Below are positions 48,507-61,851 of a stretch of 64,000 nt of DNA, in pieces. The stretch covers positions 95,381,322 through 95,445,321 of the forward strand of contig NC_053035.3 of assembly GCF_002575655.3 (NCBI RefSeq), in the 5' to 3' direction. The position numbers and the translations under genes were made by a program. Each line of letters opens with the position of its first letter. The stretch's first letter is position 1. Source of the DNA: Aegilops tauschii subsp. strangulata (taxonomy: Eukaryota; Streptophyta; Magnoliopsida; Poales; Poaceae). The notes under the pieces were generated by a model. The model saw nothing but the letters and a program-made list of their open reading frames with translations. It was not told the DNA's origin and ran no database searches.

Positions 48507-51500
48507 GCATCCCCAAGCTTAATTCCTGCTCGTCCTCGAGTAGGTAAATGATAAAAGAAATAATTTATGAAGTGTGAATGCTAGCAAGTGCACAAGTTTG
48601 ATCAATGATAATTTCAATCACTTTTTCTAGCATCAATACATGTCATAACAGTAGCTCATCTCATAGAACTTTTCATGATCAAGTAACAAGCTATTCACAT
48701 GTTAAAGTATAGATCATAAACTTTCTTGAAACTAACAAACTGTGCTCTTAGTCATCAAACAATTGCAATTCATCTTATTTTCAGGAAGGGTCTATGTCAG
48801 AGCTTTGATTCAGCAAACTCCACATACTCAACTATCATTTAGTCTTTCACAATTGCTAACACTCACGTCATATTTATGGGTTCAAAGTTTTAATCGGACA
48901 CAGAGAAAGATAGGGGCTTATAGTTTCGCCTCCCAACCTTTTACCTCAAGGGTAATCTCAACAATAATAACTCATGATAACTTACATCCAATTGGATATA
49001 TATATTAGGATCTTTCCAACACAATGTGCTTTCCAAAGGATAAAATGTAAAAAAGAAAGGTGAAGATCACCATGACTATTGCATAAGGTAGAAGATAAAA
49101 GTAAAAGATAGGCCCTTCGCAGAGGGAAGCAGAGGTTGCCATGCGCTTTTATGGTTGGATGCACAAAATCTTAATGCAAAAGAACGTCACTTTATATTGC
49201 CCCTTGTGATAAAGACCTTTATTATGCAGTCCATCACTTTTATTACTTCCCTATCACAAGTTTGTATAAAGCTTATTTTCTTCGCACTAATAGATCATAC
49301 AAATTTAGAGAGCAATTTTTATTGCATGCACCGATGACAACTTACTTGAAGGATCTTACTCAATCCATAGGTAGGTATGGTGGACTCTCATGGCAAAACT
49401 CATTTTAAGGGATGTTTGGAAGCATAAGTAGTATCTCTACTTGGTGCAAAGAATTTGGCTAGCATGAGAGGGAAAGGCAAGCTCAACATGTTGGATGATC
49501 CATGACAATATACTTTATTTCGGATATAAGAAAACATAATCCATTAAGTTGTCTTCCCTATCCAACATCAACCTTTTATCATGTCATATTTTAAGGAGTG
49601 CTCACAATTACAAAAGATGTCCAAGATAGTATATTTATATGTGAAATCTCTCTTCCTTCAATATTCTTTCATGAATTGTTCAAGTGACCAATTCTGCGTT
49701 TGCTAACTTTCAATAAGTTTACTACCTATACTTATTCTGTGTGAAGTCATTACTCCCCATGGTATAAGCATATGAAACATATATAAATTCAGATTTACGA
49801 TATTCAATTCATTCAACCATTTACTCACAGGATATATGTGAAGCACGTGAGTAAATGACAAACTACTCCAAAAAGATATAAGTGAAGAACACTGAGTAGT
49901 CAAATAATTAACTAGCCATGGGAGGATTCTTTTTCATTCAAGATTTCAGATCTAATGATTTTATTCAAACAGCAAGTAAAATTGAAAATACGCTCCAAGC
50001 AAAACACATATCATGTGACGAATAAAAATATAGCTCCGAGTAAGGTGTACCGATAGTTTTGAAGACGAAAGAGGGGATGCCTTCCGGGGCATCCCCAAGC
50101 TTAGGCGCTTGAGTCTTCCTTGAATATTACCTTGGGGTGCCTTGGGCATCCCCAAGCTTAGGGTATTTCCACTCCTTATTCTCCTCATATCGATATCTCA
50201 CCCAAAGCTTGAAAACTTCAATCACACAAAACTTAACAAAACTTCGTGAGATAGGTTAGTATGATAAAGAGTAAACCATCCACTTTGGTACTGTCTAAGA
50301 CAAGGTTCATAATTGTTCCCACACAATGTCTACTGTACCATATCATTTCTACAATTTATATTGAGAAATATAAGCCATAGAAACTAGAAAACAAGCAAAC
50401 TATGCAATGAAAACAGAATCTGTCAGAAACATAACAGTCTGAAATGATCTGATCATAAACCATACTTCTGCTACTCCAAAAATTATGAAATAAATGGGTG
50501 GACGTGAGGAATTTGTCTATTAATCTTCTGCAAAAAGAATCAACTTAAAATCACTCTTGTGTAAAAAATTACAGCTAATCTCGTGAGCGCAAAGTTTCTG
50601 TTTTTTACGACAAGATCACATTAACTTTCACCCAAGTCTTCCCAAAGGTCTTACTTGGCACTTTATTGAAACAAAAGCTATAAAACATGATTACTATAGT
50701 ATCTTAATCATGTAAACACACAAAAACAGTAAGGGTAAATATTGGGTTGTCTCCCAACAAGCGCTTTTCTTTAATGCCTTTTAGCTAGGCATGATGATTT
50801 CAATGATGCTCACATAAAAGATAAGAATTGAAACATAAAGAGAGCATCATGAAGAATATGACTAGCACATTTGAATTGAGCCCACTTCCTATGCCTAGGG
50901 ATTTTTTGAACACATAGTTTATAGGAACAAGAATCAACTAGCATATGAAGGCAAAACAAGTATAACTTCAAACTTTAGGCACATAGAGAGGAAACTTGAT
51001 ATTATTGCAACTCCTACAAGCATATATTCCTCCCTCATAATAACTTTCAGTAGCATCATGAATGAATTCAACAATATAACCATCACATAAATCATTCTTT
51101 TTATGATCTACAAGCATAGAAATTTTTCTACTCTCCACATAAGCAAAATTCTTCTCATTCGGAATAGTGGGATCACTAATTCCTAAAGTTGACACTTTTC
51201 CAAACCCGCTTTAGATGATAGTATTATTCATACTCCAAAAGATATAAGTGAAGTTCATGGATCATTCTACAATTAATATATACTAACCAATATCCAAGCT
51301 CAATATATATAAGTGAAGCACACGAAGCATTCTATAAAACCATACTCAAAAGATTTAAGTGAAGCACAAAGAGCAATTCTATAAGATCGTACTTAAAAGA
51401 TATAAGTGAAGCACATGAAGTATTCTATAAATCAATGAAAGGCTATCTCATACTAGCAAGGTTCTTAAAGAAAAATAAAAACACAAAGGACACAAATCAT

Positions 51501-52487
51501 GTGAACAAAACAAAACCGAGGTATACCGATAATTGTTGAAGAAGAAAGATGGGATGCCAACCGGGGCATCCCCAAGCTTAGATGCTTGAGTATCCTTGGA
51601 ATATTTACTTGGGGTGCCTTGGGCATCCCCAAGCTTGAACTCTTGCCTCTCTTTATTCTTCTCACATCGGTAACTCCTCGTTCTTCGAACACTTCATCCA
51701 CACAAAACTTTAACAGAAACTTTGTGAGATCCGTTAGTATAATAAAGCAAACTACCACTTTAAGGTACTGTAATGAACTCATTCTCTATTTATATTGGTG
51801 TTAGACCTACTGTATTCCAACTTCTCTATGGTTCATACCCCTCGATACTAGTCATAGATTCATCAAAATAAGCAAACAACGCGCGAAAAACAGAATCTGT
51901 CAAAAACAGGACAATCTGTAGTAATCTGGAAGTTTAGTAAACTTCTGTAACTCCTAAAATTATGAAATAAATTTGAAAATTTGAAAAATTTGTACAGAAG
52001 TAATGTGCAAAAAGTTTCAGACCCATTTGACTTTCCAGTAAAAAATGTAAAATCACGTGCTACAGCCAAAGTTTCTGTTTTTGTTCTGCACATAGTAAAC
52101 AAGCAATCTAATCATCCTAAAACCAAAGCTTGGCACATTATTTTTATAATACTATGGATATACACAAGGGGATAATTATTTACAGAGAAACTTACATGAA
52201 AAATTCTACATTTTTTCCGTGAGCATGAACACAAGTGCTCAAGGTCGACCCTCACTTCTTCAATGCATAACTTTCCAATCACTTCTCTTTTTGAAAAACT
52301 TTTTAGGCATGAGAGGCAAGTAATTTTTTTGTATTTTCATTCTTTTAATTTTTTTGTATGTTTCACCCACAACTAAACAGAAACAAAAAGCAAAAACAAA
52401 ATCTACTTAGTGAAGAAAGCAAACAAGCACACACGAGAATATCAACTCCACGCTATTGCTCCCCGGCAACGGCGCCAGAAAAGAGCT
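48507..52487 (-). mobile_element. Interior of the Athila-like element, non-coding
   Basis: 3981 bp with no domain in any frame. It holds a diverged duplication (49970-50300 and 51480-51770) and four internal copies of the polypurine-tract sequence. Short tandem repeats (gatataagtgaagcaca) lie at 51240-51430, with a further copy near 49876. Confidence 0.85.
52461..52477 (-). promoter_or_regulatory. Primer binding site of the Athila-like element
   Basis: The minus strand reads TGGCGCCGTTGCCGGGG, ten bases after the 5' LTR. This is the common primer-site sequence of Athila/Sabrina-like gypsy elements. Confidence 0.8.
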
Positions 52488-54049
52488 TGATAATCCCCAC
52501 GTGCAGGGAATCATCGTAGCAATTTCCAAAGGTGGAAGTGATAAGTATGGAGTGTCGAACCCACAAGGAGCTAAAGGTAAGATCAATATTCTCTCAAGCC
52601 ATATCTGCCACTGATACGACTCTACGTGCACCGAACGTTTGCTTCCAACTAGAAACGAGAAATAAAACTACGTTGTGGGTATGAAGAGGATAACTTTGCA
52701 TGGTATCGAAGAGCTAAAATATAAAAGTAGGTGCTGTTATCATAAAAGTTAGAATATATTACTAAATATTATAAATAGCGAGTGTGGAATAATGGTGGAT
52801 CGGTGTGCGGAATTGTCCTAGGCAATTATTAACAAGACCGGTAGTCATCATTGCAATTTCATATGAGGGAGAGACATAAGCTAACATACTTTCTCTACTT
52901 GGATCATATGCACTTATGATTGGAACTCTAGCAAGCATCCGCAACTACTAAAGATCATTAAGGTAAAACCCAACCATAGCATTAAAGCATCAAGTCCTCT
53001 TTATTCCCATACGCAACAACCCCCTTACTCGGGTTTGTGTTTCAGTCACTCACCAACCCACTATAAGCGAATCATGAACGTATTGCAACACCCTACAACG
53101 GGAATCCCTCATGCTTGCGCGACACGGAGGGCACCATAGGACATCACCAAAATAAAACATACAACTCGTACCAATCTAGATCATCAATCAACCCAAAGAC
53201 AAAGGATATCTACTCAAAACATCATAGGATGGCAACACATCATTGGATCATAATATGTGGCATAAAGCACCATGTTCAAGTAGGGATTACAGCGGGGTGC
53301 GGGAGAGTGGACCGCGTAAAATAGATGAGGATGGTGATGATGATGGTGATGTTGATGAAGACGATCACCGCGGTGATGATTCCCCTCCCGATGGCACTCC
53401 GGCGCCACTGAGAGAGAGGAGGAGAGGTTCTCCCCCTTGTGCTTCCTCCTCCATGGCATCCCCCCTAGATGGGGAGAGCTTCTCCCTCTAGTCCTTGGCC
53501 TTCATGGCGATGATGGCCCCTCCGGGATCCTCCTCCATGGCCTCCGGTGATGATGGCCCCCTTCGGCAGGGTGCCAGAGAGGGCCTAGATTGATTTCTCG
53601 TGGCTACAGAGGCTTGCGGCGGCGGAACTTCTGATCTAGGTTTCTTTCTGGAAGTTTGGGTATATATGAGAGGTGTTGGCGTCGAGAACAAGTCAGGGGG
53701 GGTCTCCGGGCTGTCCACGAGGCAGGGAGGCGCGCCCAGGGGGGTGGGCGCGCCCCCCCACCATCGTGGGCAGCCCGGGACTCTTCTGGCCCGACTCTTT
53801 GACTCCTTAGCCTTCTTCTGGTCCAAAAATAAGCTCCGTCAAGTTTCAGGTCAATTGGACTCCGTTTTGTTTTCCTTTTCTGCGATACTCTAAAACAAGG
53901 GGAAAACAGAAACTGGCACTGGGCTCTAGGTTAATAGGTTAGTCCCAAAAATCATATAAAATGGCATATAAATGCATATAAAACATCCAAGGTTGATAAT
54001 ATAATAGCATGAAGACTTCATAAATTATAGATACGTTGGAGACGTATCA
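52488..54049 (-). repeat. 5' LTR of the Athila-like element
   Basis: 1562 bp, same ends as 46949-48506. Confidence 0.93.
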
Positions 54050-54692
54050 GCCGCCCAGTGATAGCGAAGACGAAGAGACTTGCCAACAGAACACAGGGGG
54101 ACAGAAGCAAATTCCCCCCGAAGTAAAAATAGTAAACATGATATATGTGACGCATATCCCTACAAGGGAGCGTAAGCCCGCACTACGAGATGTCTACGCC
54201 ATAAAGCCGGTCGCCCCAAAATTTAACCCATGGGCAGCCTGCTCGATCACTTTTGATTGCAAGGACCACCCAACCAGTATCCGTCATGGAGGTTCAGCAG
54301 CTCTGGTCCTCGATCCAATTATCAATGGATTCCATCTCATGCGAGTCCTTATGGACGGCGACAGTAGTCTTAATTTACTCTACCAAGACACTGTCCGCAA
54401 GATGGGCATTGATCCCTCAAGGATCAAGCCCACCACAACTACCTTCAAGGGAGTAATACCCGGCGTCGACGCTCACTACACGGGCTCAATCACATTGGAA
54501 GTCGTCTTCGGTTCGCCAGACAACTTTCGAAGCGAAGACTTGATCTTCAATATTGTCCCGTTTCGAAGTGGCTACCATGAACTGCTCGGACGGACCGCTT
54601 TTGCTCGTTTCAATGGGGTCCCACACTACGCCTATCTAAAGCTTAAGATGCTCGGTCCACGCGGCGTCATCACGATCAACGGAAACACGTAA
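54050..54692 (+). pseudogene. Protease part of element (c)
   Basis: The plus frame runs from the target duplication to TAA at 54690-54692. It contains the linker (NMIYVTHIPTRERK) and the aspartic protease with MDGDSSLNLLY, where copies (b) and (d) have MDGGSS. It ends earlier than copy (d) by a premature stop after NGNT. Confidence 0.88.
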
Positions 54693-56102
54693 CGCTCCCT
54701 CCGTACCGAGGACCATACCGCGGCCATCGCAGTCGAAGTACAAAGCGGCCCCGTCAAGCCGCATATCTCATCGACCATTAAGCCGCAAGCCTCTATTATG
54801 CAGGACTGGTCAATCTTAGAGCTGGATTAGCAGTTTCGCCTCCGTTGTTCGCCACATATACCCACGAAGTTTGTATCGTGCATGCATAATTATGCACTTA
54901 AAATACCTTGGTCATCGGCGGAGGCACAATACGGACAGGCCTATAATACGGCTCGCCCTCCTACAACCATCTTCTCTTTTTTCTAACTATTTCTTATCTT
55001 TTGCCACAGGTGAATCAAAACCTGTTCATCTTATGGACCTACAAGGACTCTTTTGGAGCCCGATTTCGTCCAAAAAAACCAAAGATGGATCCTTTTAAGG
55101 AATCCTTTTTGCTGAGGCAAAGGCAACGCAGACGTGCGATAGGAGGTCCAAAAGATTTTTTGTAGACCAAACACTCTATTTAAAACCTGTATAGAGCCTT
55201 TTTCCTCAGCCTTCAACCCCTGGCATGTAAAATGGCCTGGGTGGTGGTTTTATAATCTGTAAGATTGCATTCGACGTATCAATCAGATTCCAGTGAACAT
55301 AATCCGTCTTTAGTACTTGCTTTTCCTCAAAGAACTGTGTTTTGCTTCTTCGGTTGTTTCACGCACACACCTCGGCACTAATCGCCAGGGGCTCAATATG
55401 GCAACATATTGGTTGCCGAAAAGTCTGAACAACTCTACAACATACTTCAGCGTCACGAGTTTGGCATTATATGCATCAGCTCCGAATCATGTCTTTGGTC
55501 AATAGTTGGGTTGCCCGGCTCCTGTGCTTACTACCTTACGTTCCGTCTTAATGGCTAGGGTAGTAAAGGGAGAACTACTGCGATTGTGTTTCCGGTTCAC
55601 CTGGTTAAACACCTCAGTAGAGAAAGCCGAAAACTGACTGTCATGATGCGGCGAGAGCTGGTCAACCACTCGGCGACTTATTAGAATCTTTTGCGATTTC
55701 TTCCGTATAACGCGAAGGAGCGTTTTCCGGTCACATATGTAACACAACCGTATTCGGCTAACCGCGTACATACCAGGGGCTACATCGTAGTCCCACCATC
55801 AAACTCCTATGGCTAAGTGAAAGTGTTAAAGCCCTATAGTCCGATTGCCTAGTTCGCCGCACTGACGCCTCCTTTACAGACCAAGACGTTGGGTCAAGTG
55901 TGATCAGGTGCTATTCCGAACACCCCCGTATTATATACGAGGGGGTCGAAGCCGATGACTGGCAAACTTTTAGATTATAAAAACGGCCGCACAAGAGGAA
56001 ATAACTTTCAGACAAAGGCATTAATATAACACAACCTTAATGTATCATAATATTGTTTTCACAATTCCGGTACACTTATTCGAACATAATATCCTTCGAG
56101 CA
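54693..56102 (+). other. Non-coding spacer of gypsy element (c)
   Basis: About 1.4 kb, related in order to the spacers of (b) and (d) (for example 55480-55640 with 61120-61290). There is no RT, RNase H or integrase. Purine tracts of the type caggggctac occur at 55386 and 55774. Confidence 0.7.
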
Positions 56103-56560
56103 CTAGCCCTCTATCAAACGGGCGCCCTCTAGGACGTCCTCCAAATAATGCTCCGGCGTGCGATGGTCCTTGCCTCCGGACGGGCCCTTAGCTGCAACAT
56201 CGGTGGCCTTCATCTTTGCCCAATACATCTTGACGCGGGCGAAGGCCATCCGGGCACCTTCTATGCACACCGACCGCTTGACGGCGTCGATACGCGACAC
56301 TGCATAGACAAGTCGCTGCAGCAAACCGAAATAGCTATTTGGAATGGGTTCGACCGGCCATAGCCAGAACACGACGTCCTTCATGGCAGCTCTGGACATC
56401 TTGTGGAGCTCAGCCCACTGGGCCATCTGTTCATTCAGCAACGCCGGACGCCGTGGCACGTTGAATTGTGACCAGAAAAGCTTCTCCGTAGCACGTCCTT
56501 CCTGCGCTTGGAAGAACTGCGCCGTGTCAGAGACACTCTTCGGCAGGTCCAAGAACGCGT
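56103..56560 (-). pseudogene. Antisense gene of element (c), last exon only
   Basis: The minus-strand frame from 56588 covers the exon that begins after a splice acceptor (TTCTCCAG) at 56561-56568. It includes the conserved blocks DLPKSVSDTAQFF, LWPVEPIPNSYFGLL and CIEGARMAFARVKM, ending at 56103. Exons 1-5 are missing: the sequence passes to LTR D within about 75 bp. It is clearly diverged from (b) and (d), so it represents a different subfamily. Confidence 0.8.
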
Positions 56561-56635
56561 CTGGAGAACTCCACAATTGATTAAGCATAGCATACTTCGG
56601 GTCGCCAAACTTAGTCTATAAAAGAAAGGGCTTAC

Positions 56636-57115
56636 TGAGGGAGTCCTGGACTAAGGGGTCCTCGGGCGTCCGGCCTATTAGCCATGGGCCGGACTGATGG
56701 GCTGCGAGAATACAAAGACCGAAGACTGCACCCGTGTCCGGATGGGACTCTCCTTGGCGTGGAAGGCAAGCTTGGCGGCCAAATATGTAGATTCCTTTCC
56801 TTGTAACCGACCTTGTGTAACCCTAGATCCTCCCGGTGTCTATATAAACCGAAGGACTTAGTCCGGAAGGAGGATTCATTACCATAGTCATACAGGCTAG
56901 ACTTCTAGGTTTTTTTAGCCATTACGATCTCGTGGTAGATCAACTCTTGTAATACTCATATCCATCAAGATCAATCAAGCAGGAAGTAGGGTATTACCTC
57001 CATAGAGAGGGCCCGAACCTAGGTAAACATCGTGTCCCCTGTCTCCTGTTACCATCGACCCTAGACGCATAGTTCGGGACCCCCTACCCGAGATCCGCCG
57101 GTTTTGACACCGACA
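56636..57115 (+). repeat. LTR D, between elements (c) and (d)
   Basis: 480 bp, TGAGGGAGTCC to GACACCGACA. It has the antisense gene of (c) on its left and the leader and gag of (d) on its right, so it serves both units. By eye it is close to LTR A and far from LTR B. Confidence 0.92.
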
Positions 57116-57162
57116 TTGGTGCTTTCATTGAGAGTTCCACTGTGCTGCCCCCAAAAGGTTTG

Positions 57163-60100
57163 ATGGCCCCTTCAATCATCAACAACAATGCTGTCCAAGG
57201 GGAAACCTTCCTTCCCGGACAAATCTTCGTGTTCGGCGGCTTGGTACTGCGGGCCAACTCGCTTGGCCACCTGGAGCAGATCGACAGCTACGCCCCTGGC
57301 CGTCAGGTCAGATTTGGGAGCTTGAATTACGTCGCGGACATCCGTGGAGATTTGATCTTCGCCGGATTTGAGACCGCGGCGACCGCTCCTAGTCACCCCG
57401 AGGAACATGACCTAAATCTGTCATTGGGCCGCATCCAGGAGATTGCTCCTGTGGCTGCTCTGGCCGTAGATCCGGAGCGTATTCCGCCAACCGAGGAAGG
57501 GAGGCTCAACCCCATCGCGGAGGCCGCAAATTCCATGGCGTTGGAGCCGAACATAGACCTAAAGTCACACGGCGTCTTTGTCACCGGAACTCCGGACTCA
57601 TCTCTGGTTATAAATTCCGAGCCATGTGCATCTGCAGACGCCGAACTGGATCGGTTACCGATCTTCGAGTTTAGCACCGCAGACATCTTCCAGCATTCGC
57701 CCTTGGGCGATGTGCTAAACTCGTTAAGAAACTTGTTGTTGGCGGGGGACTCACAGCCGAACTATGTCCGGTTTGAGCTGGAGGCTGATGATGAAGGATA
57801 ATTTCGCTCCCCACCCACCACCCACTTCATAGCCACTGTCGAAGACTTAACCGGCGCGCTTGACTATGACTCCGAAGACATCGACGGTATGGACGACGAT
57901 GCCGGAGACGAGGAGGCCCAAAATCCACCGTTCACTAGACGATGGACGGCCACTTCCTCATATGACGTCTACATGGTAGATACGCCGAAAAATAATAGCG
58001 GCGATGACAAGGAAAACCCAGCAAAGGAGGACCCTCCTAAAACACAGCCAAAGCGCCGGCGTCAGCGGCGCCGCTCTAAATCCCGCCGCAGCAGGGACAG
58101 CAACACCGACACAGGAGACGACAACACTCCGGATGGTGCCGAAGACACAGAAGAACCCGATGAACAAACTGCCGAACGAGGCAATCGGGAATCAGGGCAT
58201 GCCAGCCCTGACGAACAGGCCATAGAAGAAGACTCGGAGGACGGTAGTTACCGTCCACCCTCCGAGGAGGAGGTGAGCCTCGGCAACGAAGACTTCATCG
58301 TGCCCGAGGAGCCCCTGGAGTAGGAGCGCTTTAAGCTTTAGCTAATAGCCACTGCAAGGAGCCTGAAAAAGAAGCAGCAACAGCTTCAAGCTGACCAAGA
58401 CCTGCTCAATGACAGATGGACCGATGTCCTAGCAGCCGAGGAATACGACCTTAAGCGCCCAGCCAAAAGTTACCCGAAGCGCAGATTACTACCTCAGTTC
58501 GACGATGAGGTGCCAGATCCCGCACCAGCATCATGCAACGCGGCTGATCGGCCACCGCGCGGTCGGGATAAAAATGCAACCCAAGCCGAAAACCAAACTG
58601 TCCCACCTCACCGTAAAGGCAGGGATAAGACAGCTCGGGGCTATACATATGACCTTCGTCAAGACCTGGACAGTAGAGCAGGACATACAAGATCGATCTA
58701 CGGATCGCGAGGACGTGCCTTGACACACGACGACGGCTACCCATTTGGACGTGATAAACCTAACCACGCCCGGGCCGAATGCCGCGGACGGACTCCATCA
58801 GAGCTACGTCGCGATGTGGCCCGATACAGAGGCGCCGCGCACCCTCTTTGCTTCACTGAGGAAGTACTGGACCATGAATTCCCAGAAGGGTTCAAACTCG
58901 TAAACATAGAATCATACGATGGAACAACCGATCCCGCGGTATGGATCAAGGATTTTATACTCCACATCCACATGGCCCGCGGGGATGATCTTCACGCCAT
59001 CAAATACCTCCCACTAAAACTCAAAGGGCCAGCTCAGCACTGGCTAAACAGTCTGCCTAAAAATTCTATTAGCAGCTGGGAGGACCTAGAAGAAGCTTTC
59101 CTCGACAACTTCCAAGGTACATATGTTCGGCCGCCAGACGCCGATGACTTAAGTCACATAGTTCAACAGCCTGGGGAGTTAGCCAGGAAGTTCTGGACCA
59201 GGTTCCTAACTAAAAAGAACCAGATCGTCGACTGTCCGGATGCCGAAGCCTTAGCGGCCTTTAAACATAGCATCTGCGACGAATGGCTCGCCCGCCACCT
59301 CGGCCAAGAAAAGCCAAAATCTATGGCAGCACTCATGACCCGCTTTTGCGCGAGTGAGGACAGTTGGTTGGCTCGCAGCAAAAACACAGCCAGCGAGGCA
59401 GGCCCCTCCGAGGTTAAGAACAACAACGGCAAGCTTCGACGTAATATGCACAAACGCCGAAGCAATGGTGATAATGCCGACGACACTACAGTCAACGCCG
59501 GATTCAGTGGCTCCAAGTCCAACCAGCGGAAGAAACCATACAAGAGAAACAATCAGGGACCATCCAGCCTGGACCGCATACTCGATCGACCGTGCCAGAT
59601 ACATGGCACCCCAGAAAAACCAGCCAATCATACCAATAGAGACTGTTGGGTTTTTAAACAAGCCGGCAAATTAAACGCCGAAAACAGGGAAAAAGGATCA
59701 CAAAGCGAGGACGACGATGAGGAGCCCCTGCAACTGAACACAGGGGGACAGAAGAAGTTCCCCCCTCAAGTGAAAAGAGTAAACATGATATATGTTACAC
59801 ACATCCCCAAAAGGGAGCGCAAACGTGCACTAAGGGACATCTGCGCGATAGAGCCAGTCGCCCCAAAATTCAATCCATGGTCATCATTTCCGATCACCTT
59901 TGATCGTCGGGACCACCCGACTAGTATCCGTCATGGCGGCTCAGCCACACTAGTCCTTGACCCAATCATCGATGGATTTCACCTGACGCGCGTCCTTATG
60001 GACGGAGGTAGCAGCCACAACCTGCTTTATCAGGATACAGTGCGAAAAATGAGCATCAATCCATCACGGATGAAGCCCACAAAGACTACCTTTAAAGGAG

Positions 60101-60408
60101 TCATACCAGGTGTCAAGGCCCGCTGCACGGGCACAATCACGCTAGAATTTGTCTTCGGGTCTCCGGACAATTTCCGAAGCGAAGAATTAATCTTCGACAT
60201 CGTCCCCTTTCGCAGCGCCTATCACGCACTGCTCGGACGAACTATGTTCGCTCGATTCAGTGAAGTGCCACACTATGCCTATCTCAAGCTCAAGATGCCC
60301 GGCCCACGCGGCGTCATCACGGCCAACGGAAATACGGAACGCTCCCTTCATATAGAGGAGAACACCACCGCCCTAGCAGCGGAAGTACAGAACGGCCTTC
60401 TCAAGTAG
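57163..60408 (+). pseudogene. Gag-protease polyprotein of gypsy element (d), three stops
   Basis: One continuous frame of 1081 codons interrupted only by TAA at 57799-57801 and TAG at 58321-58323 and 58339-58341. Order: N-terminal gag (FLPGQIFVFGGLVLRANS), acidic segments, an arginine-rich block (KRRRQRRRSKSRRS, about 58050), a charged helix (KKKQQQLQADQDLLNDRW) and the capsid-like domain (AVWIKDFILHIHMARGDD to LARHLGQEKPKSM). A zinc-binding motif C-x2-H-x8-H-x4-C follows at about 59593-59646, then the aspartic protease (MDGGSSHNLLY, about 60000-60030). It ends after LGRTMFARF...YAYLKLKM. No RT follows. The protease DGGS replaces the common D-S/T-G, as in related plant gypsy elements. With readthrough or repair absent, it cannot give full-length protein. 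Confidence 0.9.
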
Positions 60409-61851
60409 AACCGTACTCAGGCTGTCGAGCCCCGGGACATCGTTAAGAAGGTCCGGACTACGCTGCAACAGAATAGCTCGGCTCGTCAAGAGCTTGACTA
60501 GCAATTTGGCCTCCGTCCCAGTCCCGATCAGGCAGTGGCATTCGTACCACGCGTACATAATTACGCACTCAAAATTCCATGGGCATCAACAGAGGCACAG
60601 AAAGCTTGTGATCCACAGTTCGGCTCGACCGATGCCGGACACACATCTACTCTTACTATTTCCTTTTTTCCTTTTCCAGGTTTCCTTTACATAGGCCTTC
60701 TTGGACGGACTAATTATCAGTCCTGTAAAAGGATAAAAATACCAGGATGGCAAGAAGCACAGACGTATAGGGGAAGCCCTAGAGGTCACTCTACCTATTG
60801 TCAGGACCTACACGCAGCTCGCCCTTGGTCATGGCATGTTAAATAGCCGGATTGCTTATCGCACTATTTGTATTAATGCGCTTTGACGCATTAACCCAAT
60901 TATAATGGAAAAAGTTCGTGGCTCAAATTTAAAGGCCCAAGATATCACCTCTACTTTATTTCTGTTTTCCTTTAATAACTTATCTTCTAGCACCCGTACA
61001 CTTTGGTATGTTTCATATTTGCCAGGGGCTCTCAGGCGCCCTACAATACGGCAACAAAGTCCGAACACTCTTTATAGTATAGTTCGGCACCCCGAATTTA
61101 GCATTATATGCATTGGCTTCGAATCATGTCTTTGGTCAATAGTTGGGTTGCCCGGCTCCTGTGCTTGCTACCTTACGTTCTGCTATACCGGCTAAGGTAG
61201 TAAAGGGAGAACTACTGGATTGTGCCCTGGTTTATCCAAAGGAGCACCTCGGTAAAGAAAGCCGAAAACTGACTGTCATGATGCAGCGAGAGCCGGTCAG
61301 CTATTCGGAGGTTGCAAATCGTTGGAGATTTCCTCCGCGTTATGCGAGGGATCGACACTTCCCGATCAGACGCTTATAACACTCTAGTTCAAAAACTAGG
61401 GGCTGCGTCAATGTTTTTATTGTCGAACTCCTATGGCTAAGTGAGGGCGTTAAAGCCGAATAGTCTGGATGCCTGGTTCGTTGCGCTAAACAACTCCTTC
61501 AAGGACCATATAATTGGATCAAGATTGTTTAGATTCCATCCCGAACACCTCCGTACTACCTACGTGGGGGCAGAAGCCGATGACTGGCCAACCCTCAGAT
61601 TTCATATAAACACGGCCGCACAGGAGGTAAAATTAAAAACATAACAGTCATTATATTGCAAACCGACTTTGTTTCATCATACAAGGCAAAGACAACACGA
61701 ATGTATTCATTCAAAAATGATGTCCTGCCCACACTGCGCTGCTACAATGCGATACCCCTCCAGGACATCTGCGAAAATAGCGCTCAGGTGTGCGGTGCTC
61801 CTTGCCCTCTGGTGGCCCCCGGGCCAGGTCGACTGTGTTCATCTTCGCCCA
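60409..61851 (+). other. Non-coding spacer of gypsy element (d)
   Basis: 1.44 kb, similar in sequence and position to the spacers in (b) and (c). It contains several purine tracts (caggggct at 61023). No domain is visible. Confidence 0.7.

Larger units (their letters stand above)
46949..54049 (-). mobile_element. Athila-like LTR element without coding capacity, antisense
   Basis: 7101 bp with LTRs of 1558 and 1562 bp and the perfect target duplication gccgc (46944-46948, 54050-54054). On the minus strand the 5' LTR is 54049-52488, followed by the primer site TGGCGCCGTTGCCGGGG (52477-52461), which is typical of Athila-type elements. A polypurine tract AAGCTTGGGGATGC lies before the 3' LTR (48506-46949). 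The LTRs differ at about 41 positions (2.6%, by eye). No gag or pol domain is found in the 4 kb interior. I think of Sabrina/WHAM-like relatives; the family name is unverified. Confidence 0.93.
26330..57115 (+). mobile_element. Gypsy-type LTR element (c), host of three nested insertions
   Basis: Order on the plus strand: LTR B (26330-26530 continued at 35142-35411), gag-protease in three pieces (35459-35819, 44842-46948, 54050-54692), spacer, antisense gene remnant (56103-56560, minus), and LTR D (56636-57115). Inserted into it are a copia (26531-35136), gypsy element (b) (35820-44841) and an Athila-like element (46949-54049), each with a 5-bp target duplication, one of them imperfect. LTR B and LTR D are strongly diverged (well over 10% by eye), so they are unlikely to be the original pair of one insertion. 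Confidence 0.85.
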
